Below are positions 46,088-54,348 of a DNA stretch of 64,000 bases, one piece after another (position 1 is the stretch's first letter; each line of letters starts with the position of its first letter). The notes beneath the pieces were generated by a model. That model ran no database searches. It saw only the letters and a list, made by a program, of their open reading frames with translations, and was not told the origin of the DNA. This DNA is from Streptomonospora wellingtoniae (GTDB lineage: Bacteria; Actinomycetota; Actinomycetes; Streptosporangiales; Streptosporangiaceae). Location: NCBI RefSeq assembly GCF_031845375.1, contig NZ_JAVREK010000014.1, positions 1-64,000 of the forward strand. The letters run 5' to 3'. A program made the translations under genes and the position numbers.

Positions 46088-46837
46088 CTAGCCGATCTTC
46101 TCCATGACCTCGTCGGGGATGTCGGCGTTGGTGAAGACGTTCTGCACGTCGTCGGAGTCCTCCAGGGCGTCCACGACGCGCATGACCTTCTTCGCGTCCT
46201 CCTCGCCCACCTGCACCTCCACGCTGGGCAGGAAGGAGGTGTCGGCCGAATCGTAGTCGATTCCGGCCTCCTGCAGGGCGGTGCGCACGTTGACGAGCTC
46301 GCTGGGCTCGCTGACGATCTCGAAGGACTCGCCCAGGTCGTTGACGTCGTCGGCGCCGGCCTCGACCACGGCGAGGGTCACGTCGTCCTCGCTGACGCCC
46401 TCCTTGGATACCAGCACGACGCCCTTGCGGCTGAAGAGGTAGGAAACCGAACCGGCGTCGGCCATCGACCCGCCGTTGCGCGTGACCGCCACGCGCACCT
46501 CCGAGGTCGCGCGGTTGCGGTTGTCGGTGAGGCACTCGACCAGCAGCGCGACGCCGCCCGCGGCGTATCCCTCGTACATGACGGTCTGCCACTCGGCGCC
46601 GCCGGCCTCCTCGCCCGAGCCGCGCTTGCGGGCGCGTTCGATGTTGTCGAGCGGGACCGAGCTCTTCTTCGCCTTCTGGATGGCGTCGAACAGGGTGGGG
46701 TTGCCCTCCGGGTCCCCGCCGCCCGTGCGCGCCGCCACCTCGACGTTCTTCACCAGCTTGGCGAAGAGCTTGCCGCGCTTGGCGTCGATGGCGGCTTTCT
46801 TGTGCTTGGTGGTGGCCCACTTGGAGTGGCCGCTCAT
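46088..46837 (-). CDS. YebC/PmpR-family regulatory protein
   Basis: 249 residues beginning MSGHSKWATTKHKKAAIDAKRGKLFAKL, the family signature, with GYAAGGVALLVECLTDNRNRA and an acidic C-terminal domain. The family is described as DNA-binding regulators and, more recently, as ribosome-associated factors helping difficult proline stretches. Its position before the ruv genes is widely conserved. The ATG overlaps the pdxT stop by 4 bases. Confidence 0.94.
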   Translation of the reverse strand: MSGHSKWATTKHKKAAIDAKRGKLFAKLVKNVEVAARTGGGDPEGNPTLFDAIQKAKKSSVPLDNIERARKRGSGEEAGGAEWQTVMYEGYAAGGVALLVECLTDNRNRATSEVRVAVTRNGGSMADAGSVSYLFSRKGVVLVSKEGVSEDDVTLAVVEAGADDVNDLGESFEIVSEPSELVNVRTALQEAGIDYDSADTSFLPSVEVQVGEEDAKKVMRVVDALEDSDDVQNVFTNADIPDEVMEKIG

Positions 46838-47442
46838 GCCTGTCCTTTCACCATGTCGACAAAGAGCCGGTGTATCCGCGGGTCACCGGTGAGTTCGGGA
46901 TGGAAAGAGGTAGCCAGCAGGCCGCCCTGTCGTACCGCCACGATCCTACCGGCCCGCTCACCGTAGGCGATCTGGCCGAGGACACGCACGCGCTCGCCGA
47001 CCGACTCGACCCAGGGCGCGCGGATGAAGACCGCTTCGAAGGGGTCTCCGCCCACGCCGTCGACGTCGATCCCCGCCTCGAAGGACTCGGTCTGTCGCCC
47101 GAAGGCGTTGCGCCGCGCCGTGATGTCGAGACCGCCCAGGGTCTGCTGGTCCGCGGCACCGTCGAGAATGCGGTCGGCCAGCAGGATCATGCCTGCGCAG
47201 GTGCCGTAGGCGGGCATGCCGTCGCCGATGTGCTTGCGCAGCGGCTCGACGAGATCGTAGCGCGCGGCGAGCTTGGACATCGTGGTGGACTCCCCGCCCG
47301 GCAGGATCAGCCCGTCGACCCGGTCGAGGTCCTCGGGGTGGAGGACGGGGACGGCCGGGACGCCGAGCACGCCGAGCACGCGCAGGTGCTCGGCGGTGTC
47401 GCCCTGCAGGGCGAGAACGCCGACGGTGGGGGTCGCGGACAC
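46834..47442 (-). CDS. pdxT: pyridoxal 5'-phosphate synthase glutaminase subunit PdxT
   Basis: Supplies ammonia from glutamine to PdxS. It has 202 residues of class I glutaminase: VGVLALQGDTAEHL, LILPGGESTTM, nucleophile Cys in YGTCAGMILLA and the His/Glu pair in SFHPELTGD. The GTG at 47442 gives the family N-terminus. It follows pdxS by 92 bp. Confidence 0.96.
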   Translation of the reverse strand: MSATPTVGVLALQGDTAEHLRVLGVLGVPAVPVLHPEDLDRVDGLILPGGESTTMSKLAARYDLVEPLRKHIGDGMPAYGTCAGMILLADRILDGAADQQTLGGLDITARRNAFGRQTESFEAGIDVDGVGGDPFEAVFIRAPWVESVGERVRVLGQIAYGERAGRIVAVRQGGLLATSFHPELTGDPRIHRLFVDMVKGQA

Positions 47443-47534
47443 GTGCTTCCTCGCTTCGGTGGCTGTCGGTCGCCGGTGCGCGGCGCAGCGCCGAGCCGGC
47501 GCGGGGCGCACCCGCGCCGGCGGCGCCGGCGGAG

Positions 47535-48446
47535 CTACCAGCCGCGTCCGGCGTAGCGCTCGGACTCCTCCAGATCGTCCAGGTTGATGCCGACCATGGC
47601 GTCGCCGAGGCCGCGGGAGACCTTCGCGACGACCTCGGGGTCGCGGTAGTGCAGGGTGGCCTGGACGATGGCGTCGGCGCGCTTGGCGGGGTCGCCGGAC
47701 TTGAAGATGCCCGATCCGACGAAGACGCTCTCGGCGCCGAGCTGGCGCATCAGCGCGGCGTCGGCAGGGGTGGCCACGCCGCCGGCGGAGAACAGCGGGA
47801 CCGGGAGCTTGCCGAGCTTGGCGACCTCCTTGACGACCTCGTAGGGCGCCTGGATCTCCTTGGCGGCGCCGAACAGCTCGGGCTCGTCGAGCGTACCGAG
47901 CCGGGCGATCTCGCGGCGGATGGCGCGCATGTGGCGGGTGGCCTCGACGACGTTGCCGGTGCCGGCCTCGCCCTTGGAGCGGATCATGGCCGCGCCCTCG
48001 GCGATGCGCCGGAGGGCCTCGCCGATGCTGGTGGCGCCGCAGACGAACGGAACGGTGAACGCCCACTTGTCGATGTGGTAGGCCTCGTCTGCGGGAGTCA
48101 GCACCTCGGACTCGTCGATGAAGTCGACGCCGAGGGACTCCAGGACCTGGGCTTCGACGAAGTGGCCGATGCGTGCCTTGGCCATCACGGGGATGGAGAC
48201 CGTCTCGACGATGCCGTCGATCATGTCGGGGTCGGACATGCGGGCCACACCGCCGTGCTGGCGGATGTCGGCGGGCACCCGCTCCAGGGCCATGACCGCG
48301 ACGGCGCCGGCGTCCTCGGCGATCCGGGCTTGCTCAGGGGTGACCACGTCCATGATCACGCCGTTCTTGAGCTGCTCTGCCATCCCGCGCTTGACGCGGG
48401 TGGTGCCGACGGCGCTGCCTGCCGGGGTGTCAACGGTGTTGGTCAC
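47535..48446 (-). CDS. pdxS: pyridoxal 5'-phosphate synthase lyase subunit PdxS
   Basis: TIM-barrel enzyme building PLP from ribose 5-phosphate, glyceraldehyde 3-phosphate and ammonia. It has 303 residues: GVIMDVVTPEQARIAEDAGAVAVMALERVPADIR, the catalytic Lys region MAKARIGHFVEAQ, GEAGTGNV and VFVGSGIFKS. It is first gene of the pdxST-yebC transcript. A short palindrome GACGTGGCACGTC (48510-48522) lies about 65 bases upstream and could be an operator. Confidence 0.97.
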   Translation of the reverse strand: MTNTVDTPAGSAVGTTRVKRGMAEQLKNGVIMDVVTPEQARIAEDAGAVAVMALERVPADIRQHGGVARMSDPDMIDGIVETVSIPVMAKARIGHFVEAQVLESLGVDFIDESEVLTPADEAYHIDKWAFTVPFVCGATSIGEALRRIAEGAAMIRSKGEAGTGNVVEATRHMRAIRREIARLGTLDEPELFGAAKEIQAPYEVVKEVAKLGKLPVPLFSAGGVATPADAALMRQLGAESVFVGSGIFKSGDPAKRADAIVQATLHYRDPEVVAKVSRGLGDAMVGINLDDLEESERYAGRGW

Positions 48447-48789
48447 GGTTGCGGATCTCCCAATTAGTCATTCGGCCGGGGCGGGCGGCCCGGTGCGCGC
48501 TGGATGGTCGACGTGGCACGTCAGCGGCGCGCCGCCGATGCTGTCCCGGTTTCCATGGTAGTTCACCTTTTCGGATGGCCCTGTGACGGCAACAGTGCGG
48601 GCCCGCCTGCTGTTCCGCGAGCTCCCGCCCGCGGACGCGCGGCGGACGCCGGGGGCCCGTACGCCCCCGGCGCGCTGGCTGCAACCGGGACACCACCGTC
48701 GATCTTGTAGCCATCGCAAATGGCAATCGCTTTCATTCACGACAGCTACAAGATCGACGGGTGGGGGCGCGCAGAACGTCGTCGGCGAT
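48447..48789. promoter_or_regulatory. 343-bp gap: pdxS promoter region and palindromic element
   Basis: No gene found. It holds the 13-base palindrome at 48510-48522, an AT-richer patch at about 48540-48585 that may contain the pdxS promoter, and the second 65-bp palindromic element (48696-48760). Confidence 0.5.
48696..48760. repeat. 65-bp palindromic element, copy 2
   Basis: 22-base arms (48696-48717 and 48739-48760) around a 21-base centre, the same size and design as copy 1 at 29678-29742. The outer arms are almost identical between copies, and 14 of 21 centre bases agree. It lies 29 bases after the stop of the LemA-like gene, a spacing matching copy 1 to rarA. Confidence 0.9.
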
Positions 48790-49347
48790 CTAGTCGCGCT
48801 CGGCGGCGGGGGGCTCGTCGTCCATCTCGAAGAACTCCGGCATGGGCGCGCTTCCGGCCAGGCGGAGCAGGCGCACCAGCCGGCCCGCGCGGGCGTCGCG
48901 GATGCCGGAAACGGCGTCGTTGTAGAAGTGCCGCGCCAGGAGCACGCGCTTGGCGGCGGACTCGACCTCGGCGACGACGTCTGCGACGGCGCCGTCGGGC
49001 CGGCCCGCCAGCTCCACGGCGAACCCGGGCTCGCCCAGAACGGCGCGCAGGGCGCGCGAGAGGTTGCTCTCGGCCAGTTCGCGGGCCGCGCGGCCGTCGC
49101 CGTGGGCGCGGCGGGCGCGGGCGGCGGCGTCGCCCAGCAGCAGCGCCGATGCCGGCTCCAATGCCCGGGATCCTGTGAGCTCAAGGACGACCGCGCCGCG
49201 CCGCAGCAGAGCCGCGTCGAGCGCGGCCCAGGCGGTCTCGACGCGGATGTGCAGCCGGTCGAGCCGCCCCGCCCGCCAGGACACGTACGCCGACAGCAGC
49301 ACCAGCGCCGCGACGGCCAGGCCTGCGATCAAGATCCACGTGGACAT
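48790..49347 (-). CDS. LemA-like membrane-anchored protein
   Basis: 185 residues: an N-terminal membrane helix (STWILIAGLAVAALVLLSAYVSWRAG), then a helical domain with RLDRLHIRVETAWAALDAALLRRG and RHFYNDAVSGIRDARAG, which recall the LemA signatures (RVExAWxxIDxxLxRR, REFYNDxV). It is shorter and more diverged than LemA proper. It starts 6 bp after pimA and probably belongs to the PIM transcript. The function is unknown. Confidence 0.7.
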   Translation of the reverse strand: MSTWILIAGLAVAALVLLSAYVSWRAGRLDRLHIRVETAWAALDAALLRRGAVVLELTGSRALEPASALLLGDAAARARRAHGDGRAARELAESNLSRALRAVLGEPGFAVELAGRPDGAVADVVAEVESAAKRVLLARHFYNDAVSGIRDARAGRLVRLLRLAGSAPMPEFFEMDDEPPAAERD

Positions 49348-49353
49348 CGGCGG

Positions 49354-50502
49354 CTACACGATCTCAGAGCGGCCGGCGGTGACCGGGCCGTGGCCGCGGT
49401 CCAGCGGAAGCACGGTCTCGTAGACCTGGGCGACGTCGGCGGCCACGGTGGTCCAGTCGTAGGCGCGCACGGCCTTGCGCGCAGCGCGGGAGAGTACCCG
49501 GCGGCGCACGGGGTCGTCGAGCAGCTCGGCGGCCCCGCGCGCGAGGTCGGCGGGCTCGCCGGCGGCGAACAGCCGGCCGGCCTCACCGTCGCGCAGGACC
49601 CGGGCGAAGGCGGGGATGTCGCTGGCGAGGATAGGGGCGCCGGCCGCCATCGCCTCGGCGAGCACGATCCCGAAGCTCTCCCCTCCCAGGTTGGGTGCGC
49701 AGAAGACGTCCACCGAGTGGTACGCGCGCACCTTGTCCGCCTCGTCGACCCGGCCCAGGCAGACGACGCGGTCGCGCAGCTCCGGTGCGACGCGCTCGCG
49801 GACCTCGTCGGCGTCGCCGGGACCGGTGACCAGGAGCCGCAGGCCGGTGCGGTCGCGGGCGAGGGCGTCGAAGGCGTCCAGCAGCACGCCCAGGCCCTTG
49901 CGCGGCTCGTCCAACCGGCCGAGGAAGCCGATCGCACCGCCCTCGCCCGGCCAGCCGTCCAAGGGGCGAGCCTCGGTGTAGCGGTCGACGGCGACGCCGT
50001 TGGGGATGAGCACGGCGTCGCCGCCCAGGTGCTCCACGAGTGTCTTGCGGGCCGCTTCCGAGACCGCGATGCGGCCGTTGATCTTCTCCAGCGCGGACTG
50101 GAGCACGCCGGCGGAGGCCGCGAGGGCCCGGGAGCGGGGGTTGGAGGTGTGGAAGGTGGCGACGATGGGGCCTTCGGCCACCCAGCAGGCGAGCAGGGAC
50201 AGGCTGGGCGCCGCGGGCTCGTGTACGTGCAGGACGTCGAAGGCTCCGTCCCGGATCCAGCGGCGCACGCGGCCGGCGGCGCGGAACCCGAAGGAGAGCC
50301 GTGCCACCGACCCGTTGTAGGGCACCGGCACCGCGCCTCCGGCCGAGACCAGGTAGTCGGGCAGCCGGGTCCCGGTGTCGCACGGCGCCAGGACCGACAC
50401 CTCGTGGCCCAGGTGCAGCAGCGCTTCGGCGAGGTCGCCGACGTGCTGCTGCACGCCGCCGGGCACCTCCCAGGTGTAGGGGCAGACCAGACCGACCCTC
50501 AT
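49354..50502 (-). CDS. pimA: phosphatidylinositol alpha-mannosyltransferase
   Basis: GT4-family GT-B enzyme that adds the first mannose from GDP-mannose to phosphatidylinositol on the inner membrane face. It has 382 residues: N-terminal RVGLVCPYTWEVPGGVQQHVGDLAEALLHLGHEV, IGFLGRLDEPRKGLGVLLDAF, and a C-terminal ESFGIVLAEAMAAGAPILAS nucleotide-sugar motif. The ATG overlaps the acyltransferase stop (ATGA), consistent with consecutive steps in PIM synthesis. Confidence 0.93.
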   Translation of the reverse strand: MRVGLVCPYTWEVPGGVQQHVGDLAEALLHLGHEVSVLAPCDTGTRLPDYLVSAGGAVPVPYNGSVARLSFGFRAAGRVRRWIRDGAFDVLHVHEPAAPSLSLLACWVAEGPIVATFHTSNPRSRALAASAGVLQSALEKINGRIAVSEAARKTLVEHLGGDAVLIPNGVAVDRYTEARPLDGWPGEGGAIGFLGRLDEPRKGLGVLLDAFDALARDRTGLRLLVTGPGDADEVRERVAPELRDRVVCLGRVDEADKVRAYHSVDVFCAPNLGGESFGIVLAEAMAAGAPILASDIPAFARVLRDGEAGRLFAAGEPADLARGAAELLDDPVRRRVLSRAARKAVRAYDWTTVAADVAQVYETVLPLDRGHGPVTAGRSEIV

Positions 50503-51509
50503 GGCCTCGTTCGCCTCCGACTCCGACTGCGGCCGCGCCGCGGGGCGGCCGCCGGCGGTGCGGCGGGGAACTCCTCGACGCTGCCCTGGTCGTGCTCGCC
50601 CCCACTGCCGGCCAGGGGGTCGAGGTCGGCGGTGAACACGCGCTGGAGCATGTGCCAGTCCTGGGGGTGTTCGGCGATCGCCTGCTCGAATACCCGGGCC
50701 AGCCGCTGGGTGGTGGCCCGTACCCGGTCGGCCCGCGAGTCCCCGCCGGCCGGGGCGACCTCCTCGTGGACGTGCACCCGCATGCGTCCGCCCTCATACC
50801 ACAGCGACACCGGCACCAGCGCGGCTCCCGTGCGGTCGGCCAGGACCGCGGGACCGGCGGGCAGGCGCGCCGGCTCGCCGAACAGCTCCACCTCCACTCC
50901 GGACTCGGTGAGGTCGCGGTCGGCGAGCAGGCAGACGAAGCGGCCGCGGAGCAGCCGCCGCGCGAGCACACCGGCGCTGTGGGCCGTCCCGCCGGTCAGC
51001 GGCAGCACCTCCATGCCCAGGTGTTCGCGGAACGATACGAAGCGCTCGAACAGCGGCTCGGGCTCGAGCCGTTCGGCCACCGTGGTAAGCGGGATGCCGT
51101 AGCGGGTGACCCAGGCGCCGGCGAGGTCCCAATTGCCCATGTGCGGAAGCGCCGCGACCACGCCGCGGCCGCCGGCCATGATGCGGTCGATCCGCTCGAT
51201 ACCGGTGCACTGCACCCGCGCGCGCAGCTCCTTCTCGCCGAGCGCCTCCAGCAGGAACATCTCGTAGAAGTAGCGCAGGTAGGAGCGCATACCCGCGCGG
51301 GAGAGCGCTCGGATGCGGTCCTCGCCGGCAGCGGGGCCGGCCACGCGCCGCAGGTTGGCTTCGAGGCGCCTGACGCGGGGGCCCCGCCGCAACCAGCTCC
51401 AGTCGGCGACGGCGCGGAACGCGGCGCGCCCGGCGCGCTCCGGTACGCACCGCAGCACGGCCCAGCCCGCTGTGTACAGCGCAGTGGTGGCGCGTTCCCG
51501 GGGTTGCAT
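50499..51509 (-). CDS. phosphatidylinositol mannoside acyltransferase (PatA-type)
   Basis: LpxL/HtrB-fold acyltransferase of 336 residues with the HxxxxD-type motif in VAALPHMGNWDLAGAWVTRYGI. Its position between pgsA and pimA matches the mycobacterial order Rv2612c-Rv2611c-Rv2610c and supports acylation of PIM mannose. A C-terminal basic tail follows the conserved domain. It ends overlapping pimA. Confidence 0.9.
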   Translation of the reverse strand: MQPRERATTALYTAGWAVLRCVPERAGRAAFRAVADWSWLRRGPRVRRLEANLRRVAGPAAGEDRIRALSRAGMRSYLRYFYEMFLLEALGEKELRARVQCTGIERIDRIMAGGRGVVAALPHMGNWDLAGAWVTRYGIPLTTVAERLEPEPLFERFVSFREHLGMEVLPLTGGTAHSAGVLARRLLRGRFVCLLADRDLTESGVEVELFGEPARLPAGPAVLADRTGAALVPVSLWYEGGRMRVHVHEEVAPAGGDSRADRVRATTQRLARVFEQAIAEHPQDWHMLQRVFTADLDPLAGSGGEHDQGSVEEFPAAPPAAAPRRGRSRSRRRTRP

Positions 51510-51525
51510 GCCGCCCCTCCCCCGC

Positions 51526-52158
51526 TCAGACGGAGCCGGTGTCGCCGGCGGTGCGCCGCGGCCGGGTGAGCCGGTTGCGGGTCTCGATCAGGCGCTGGAC
51601 TACAGTGATGCCGCTGAGCAGGGCCAGGATCCACAGCCCGGCGGGCAGGACGTAGGGCACGTCCAGCCCGCCCAGGCCCGCGGCCACCAGCAGGATCACC
51701 AGCCGCTCGGCGCGCTCGGCTATGCCGACGTCGCAGTTGGCGCCCAGCGCTTCGGCGCGCGCCTTGATGTAGGAGACGCCGAACCCGGCGACGAGGCAGA
51801 ACAGGCTGACATAGCCCAGGGTCGGGTTCTCGCCGCCGCCGAAGAACCACAGCATGAGGCCGCTGAGGATCGCCGCGTCGGAGAGCCGGTCAAGCGTGGA
51901 GTCGAGGAAGGCGCCCCACTTGGTGGTGTTGTCGGAGGCGCGGGCCACGGCACCGTCGAGCATGTCCAGCAGCACGAAGCCGGTGATGACGGCCGAGCCG
52001 GCGAAAAGCTCGCCCAGGGGGTAGAAGACCAGTGCGCTGACGACGACGCCGAGGGCGCCGACAAGGGTGACCGTGCTCGGCGTGATCCCGAGCTTGGCCA
52101 GCAGCCGACCGAGGGGCAGCAGCAGTCGGCTGAACAGAGGACGCAGATATCTCAGCAT
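51526..52158 (-). CDS. pgsA: CDP-alcohol phosphatidyltransferase (phosphatidylinositol phosphate synthase type)
   Basis: 210 residues and about six membrane helices. The catalytic motif DxxDGxxAR...GxxxDxxxD is complete: DMLDGAVARASDNTTKWGAFLDSTLDRLSD. In actinobacteria this gene, next to the PIM acyltransferase and pimA, makes phosphatidylinositol phosphate from CDP-diacylglycerol and inositol phosphate. It lies 16 bp before the acyltransferase gene. Confidence 0.93.
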   Translation of the reverse strand: MLRYLRPLFSRLLLPLGRLLAKLGITPSTVTLVGALGVVVSALVFYPLGELFAGSAVITGFVLLDMLDGAVARASDNTTKWGAFLDSTLDRLSDAAILSGLMLWFFGGGENPTLGYVSLFCLVAGFGVSYIKARAEALGANCDVGIAERAERLVILLVAAGLGGLDVPYVLPAGLWILALLSGITVVQRLIETRNRLTRPRRTAGDTGSV

Positions 52159-52280
52159 GATCTCTCAAGATCGTATTGCGCAGGAGGCGGAGGCGGCCAC
52201 ACGGCGCTCCGGCGGCACCGGCCCTGCATCGCCCGGTACCCCCTCGGCCGCCGCCGCCACGGTCGGCGGAGGCGTCGGCG

Positions 52281-52682
52281 TCAGGGAGCTTGCCCCGGGT
52301 CGAGGCTGCAGGCCGGGGTGCCTCCCGGCATCAGGTGGCGGTGACGGGCGACCCACTGGTAGGCGCCGGCGGCCAGCGGGCGCAGGGGCGCGCGGCGCAG
52401 CAGCCACCCCACGGGCGGCCACAGCGGGCGCCGACTGGCGAGCATGAGCACGGCGATCGCGTCGGCGCCGCCCCACAGCCGCCTGCCGGAGGCGTCGAGC
52501 AGCAGGACCTCCTCCCGGGCGCGGGCCCGGGCCGGTGCGGACAGTCCGCTGCGCTGCCAGGGCACGGTGCGCAGCCGCGGCTCGACGTAGCGGCGGGCCA
52601 GGCGGGCGCTACTGGTGCAGAAGCCGCAGTCGCCGTCGAAGACCAGCACGGGTGCGGGGTGCTGTGTGGCGATGGGACTCAC
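52281..52682 (-). CDS. DCC-family (DUF393) thiol-disulfide oxidoreductase-like protein
   Basis: 133 residues beginning PVLVFDGDCGFCTSSARLARRY, the DxxCxxC signature of the DUF393 family, then ADAIAVLMLASRR and GAYQWVARHRHL. The GTG at 52682 was chosen by the short N-terminus typical of the family. It sits between the HIT-family gene (17 bp) and pgsA (122 bp), genes that are adjacent in mycobacteria. The substrate is unknown. Confidence 0.85.
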   Translation of the reverse strand: MSPIATQHPAPVLVFDGDCGFCTSSARLARRYVEPRLRTVPWQRSGLSAPARARAREEVLLLDASGRRLWGGADAIAVLMLASRRPLWPPVGWLLRRAPLRPLAAGAYQWVARHRHLMPGGTPACSLDPGQAP

Positions 52683-52699
52683 CTCTTCTTCCGCGGCTG

Positions 52700-53245
52700 T
52701 CACGCCTCGGGCCAGGACTCGGCGAGGGTCTCGCGGGTCTGCCGGAGGAGCTCGGGCAGCACCTTGGTGCGCCCGATCACGGGCATGAAGTTGTTGTCGC
52801 CTCCCCAGCGCGGCACGATGTGCTGGTGCAGATGGGCGGCGATACCGGCCCCGGCGGGCTCGCCGAGGTTCATGCCGACGTTGAACCCCTGCGGCCCGTA
52901 GGCGCGGCGGAGTGCCGTGATGCCGGACCGGGTCAGCCAGGAGAGCTCGGCCGTCTCCGCGTCGTCGAGCAGGGTGAGGTCGCCGACGTGCCGGTAGGGG
53001 CAGATCAGCAGGTGGCCGCTGTTGTAGGGGTAGAGGTTGAGCACGGCGTAGCCGGTCGTGCCGCGGGCCACCACGAGGGACTCGGCGTCCGCCAGTCCGG
53101 GGGCGCGGCAGAAGGGGCAGCCGTCGTCGGGCGCCGGGCCGCTGGGCTTGTTCTCGCCCTGGATGTAGGCCATGCGGTGCGGGGTCCACAGGCGCTCGAA
53201 GCCGTCGGGGTCGCCGAAGGGGGCCTCCCGCTCGGCTTCACTCAT
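52700..53245 (-). CDS. HIT-domain protein, probable Ap4A phosphorylase
   Basis: 181 residues with a CPFC zinc knuckle near residue 43, LNLYPYNSGHLLICPYRHV, and the histidine triad HLHQHIVPRW. Length and context match the mycobacterial Ap4A phosphorylase gene upstream of pgsA. It would split diadenosine tetraphosphate by phosphorolysis. It is first gene of the PIM cluster here, preceded by a 177-bp gap. Confidence 0.88.
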   Translation of the reverse strand: MSEAEREAPFGDPDGFERLWTPHRMAYIQGENKPSGPAPDDGCPFCRAPGLADAESLVVARGTTGYAVLNLYPYNSGHLLICPYRHVGDLTLLDDAETAELSWLTRSGITALRRAYGPQGFNVGMNLGEPAGAGIAAHLHQHIVPRWGGDNNFMPVIGRTKVLPELLRQTRETLAESWPEA

Positions 53246-53422
53246 CGTCGGCTCACCTCACCGCGTATCGACGCCGCCACACTTCGCGGTCCGCACCGCG
53301 GCGGCCGTGCTGGCTCCAGCATAGGCCGCCCGGGCCAGGGGGGCCGAACAGCCTGCCGCTCCGCCCGGTCCGCCGCGCAGACCGCGGCGTTCCGGGCGGG
53401 CCCCGGCGGCTCCCCGCCGCGG

Positions 53423-54226
53423 TCAGTCGGTCGTGGCGCGCTCCTCGCCGGAGTCGCCCCCGCCGGCCGTGTCCTCATCGGCGCCGTCTTCGGCGTAGCG
53501 GCTGCTCAGCTTGACCGGGGCGCTCTTGGAGCGCCGGCGCAGCAGGTTGAGGACCTCCACGAACAGCGAGAAGCCCATGGCGGTGTAGATGTAGCCCTTG
53601 GGCACGTGGAAGCCGAGCCCGTCGGCGACCAGGGTCATGCCGATGAGCAGCAGGAAGGCCAGCGCCAGCATCTTGATCGTCGGGTGCTTGTTCACGAAGC
53701 GGCTCAGCGGCCCGGCCAGCACCAGCATGACGACGACCGCGATGACCACCGCCGCGACCATCACCCAGATGCCGTTGGGCTGGTCGCCGATCATGCCCAC
53801 CGCGGTGATGACCGAGTCCAGCGAGAAGATGATGTCCAGGGCGACGATCTGGATCAGCACGGCGCCCATCGCGGCGCGCACCTGCGAGCCCGCGTGGTCC
53901 ACCTCGCCTTCGAGGCTTTCGTGGATCTCGTAGGTGGCCTTGCCGATGAGGAAGAGCCCGCCGACGAGCAGGATTATCGACTGGCCGCTGAACTCGAACG
54001 AGCCGAGGGAGAACAGCGGCGCCGTAAGCCGCATGATCCACGTGATGGAGGCCAGCAGCAGCAACCGGCTGATCAGGGCGAGGCCGATGCCCAGTTGGCG
54101 CGCGCGGGCGCGCTGGTGCTCGGGCAGCTTGTTCGCCAGAATCGAGATGAAGACGAGGTTGTCGATTCCGAGGACGATCTCCAGCGCGGTCAGCGTGAAG
54201 AATCCGACGATCAGGTCCGTGGTCAT
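53423..54226 (-). CDS. TerC-family integral membrane protein
   Basis: 267 residues with about seven membrane helices. The conserved acidic motifs ALEIVLGIDNLVFISIL and VALDIIFSLDSVITAVGM match the TerC metal-binding sites. Relatives are linked to manganese export and tellurite resistance. The C-terminal 45 residues are a polar, acidic tail. No yybP-ykoY manganese riboswitch pattern is visible in the 120-bp upstream gap. Confidence 0.9.
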   Translation of the reverse strand: MTTDLIVGFFTLTALEIVLGIDNLVFISILANKLPEHQRARARQLGIGLALISRLLLLASITWIMRLTAPLFSLGSFEFSGQSIILLVGGLFLIGKATYEIHESLEGEVDHAGSQVRAAMGAVLIQIVALDIIFSLDSVITAVGMIGDQPNGIWVMVAAVVIAVVVMLVLAGPLSRFVNKHPTIKMLALAFLLLIGMTLVADGLGFHVPKGYIYTAMGFSLFVEVLNLLRRRSKSAPVKLSSRYAEDGADEDTAGGGDSGEERATTD

Positions 54227-54348
54227 GGCGGGGTCGTCAGCTCCGGGGATCTGCGGGCGGGGGACATGTGCGGGCGTGTGGAGTCTAGATCATGCCGATG
54301 TGTGCCGTTGGTAAAGGACACCCGCCGGCGGCGGCCGGATCAGGCCGC

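Noticed and set aside
54227..54348. yybP-ykoY manganese riboswitch before terC
   Set aside because: The gap is too short and lacks the conserved loop sequences.
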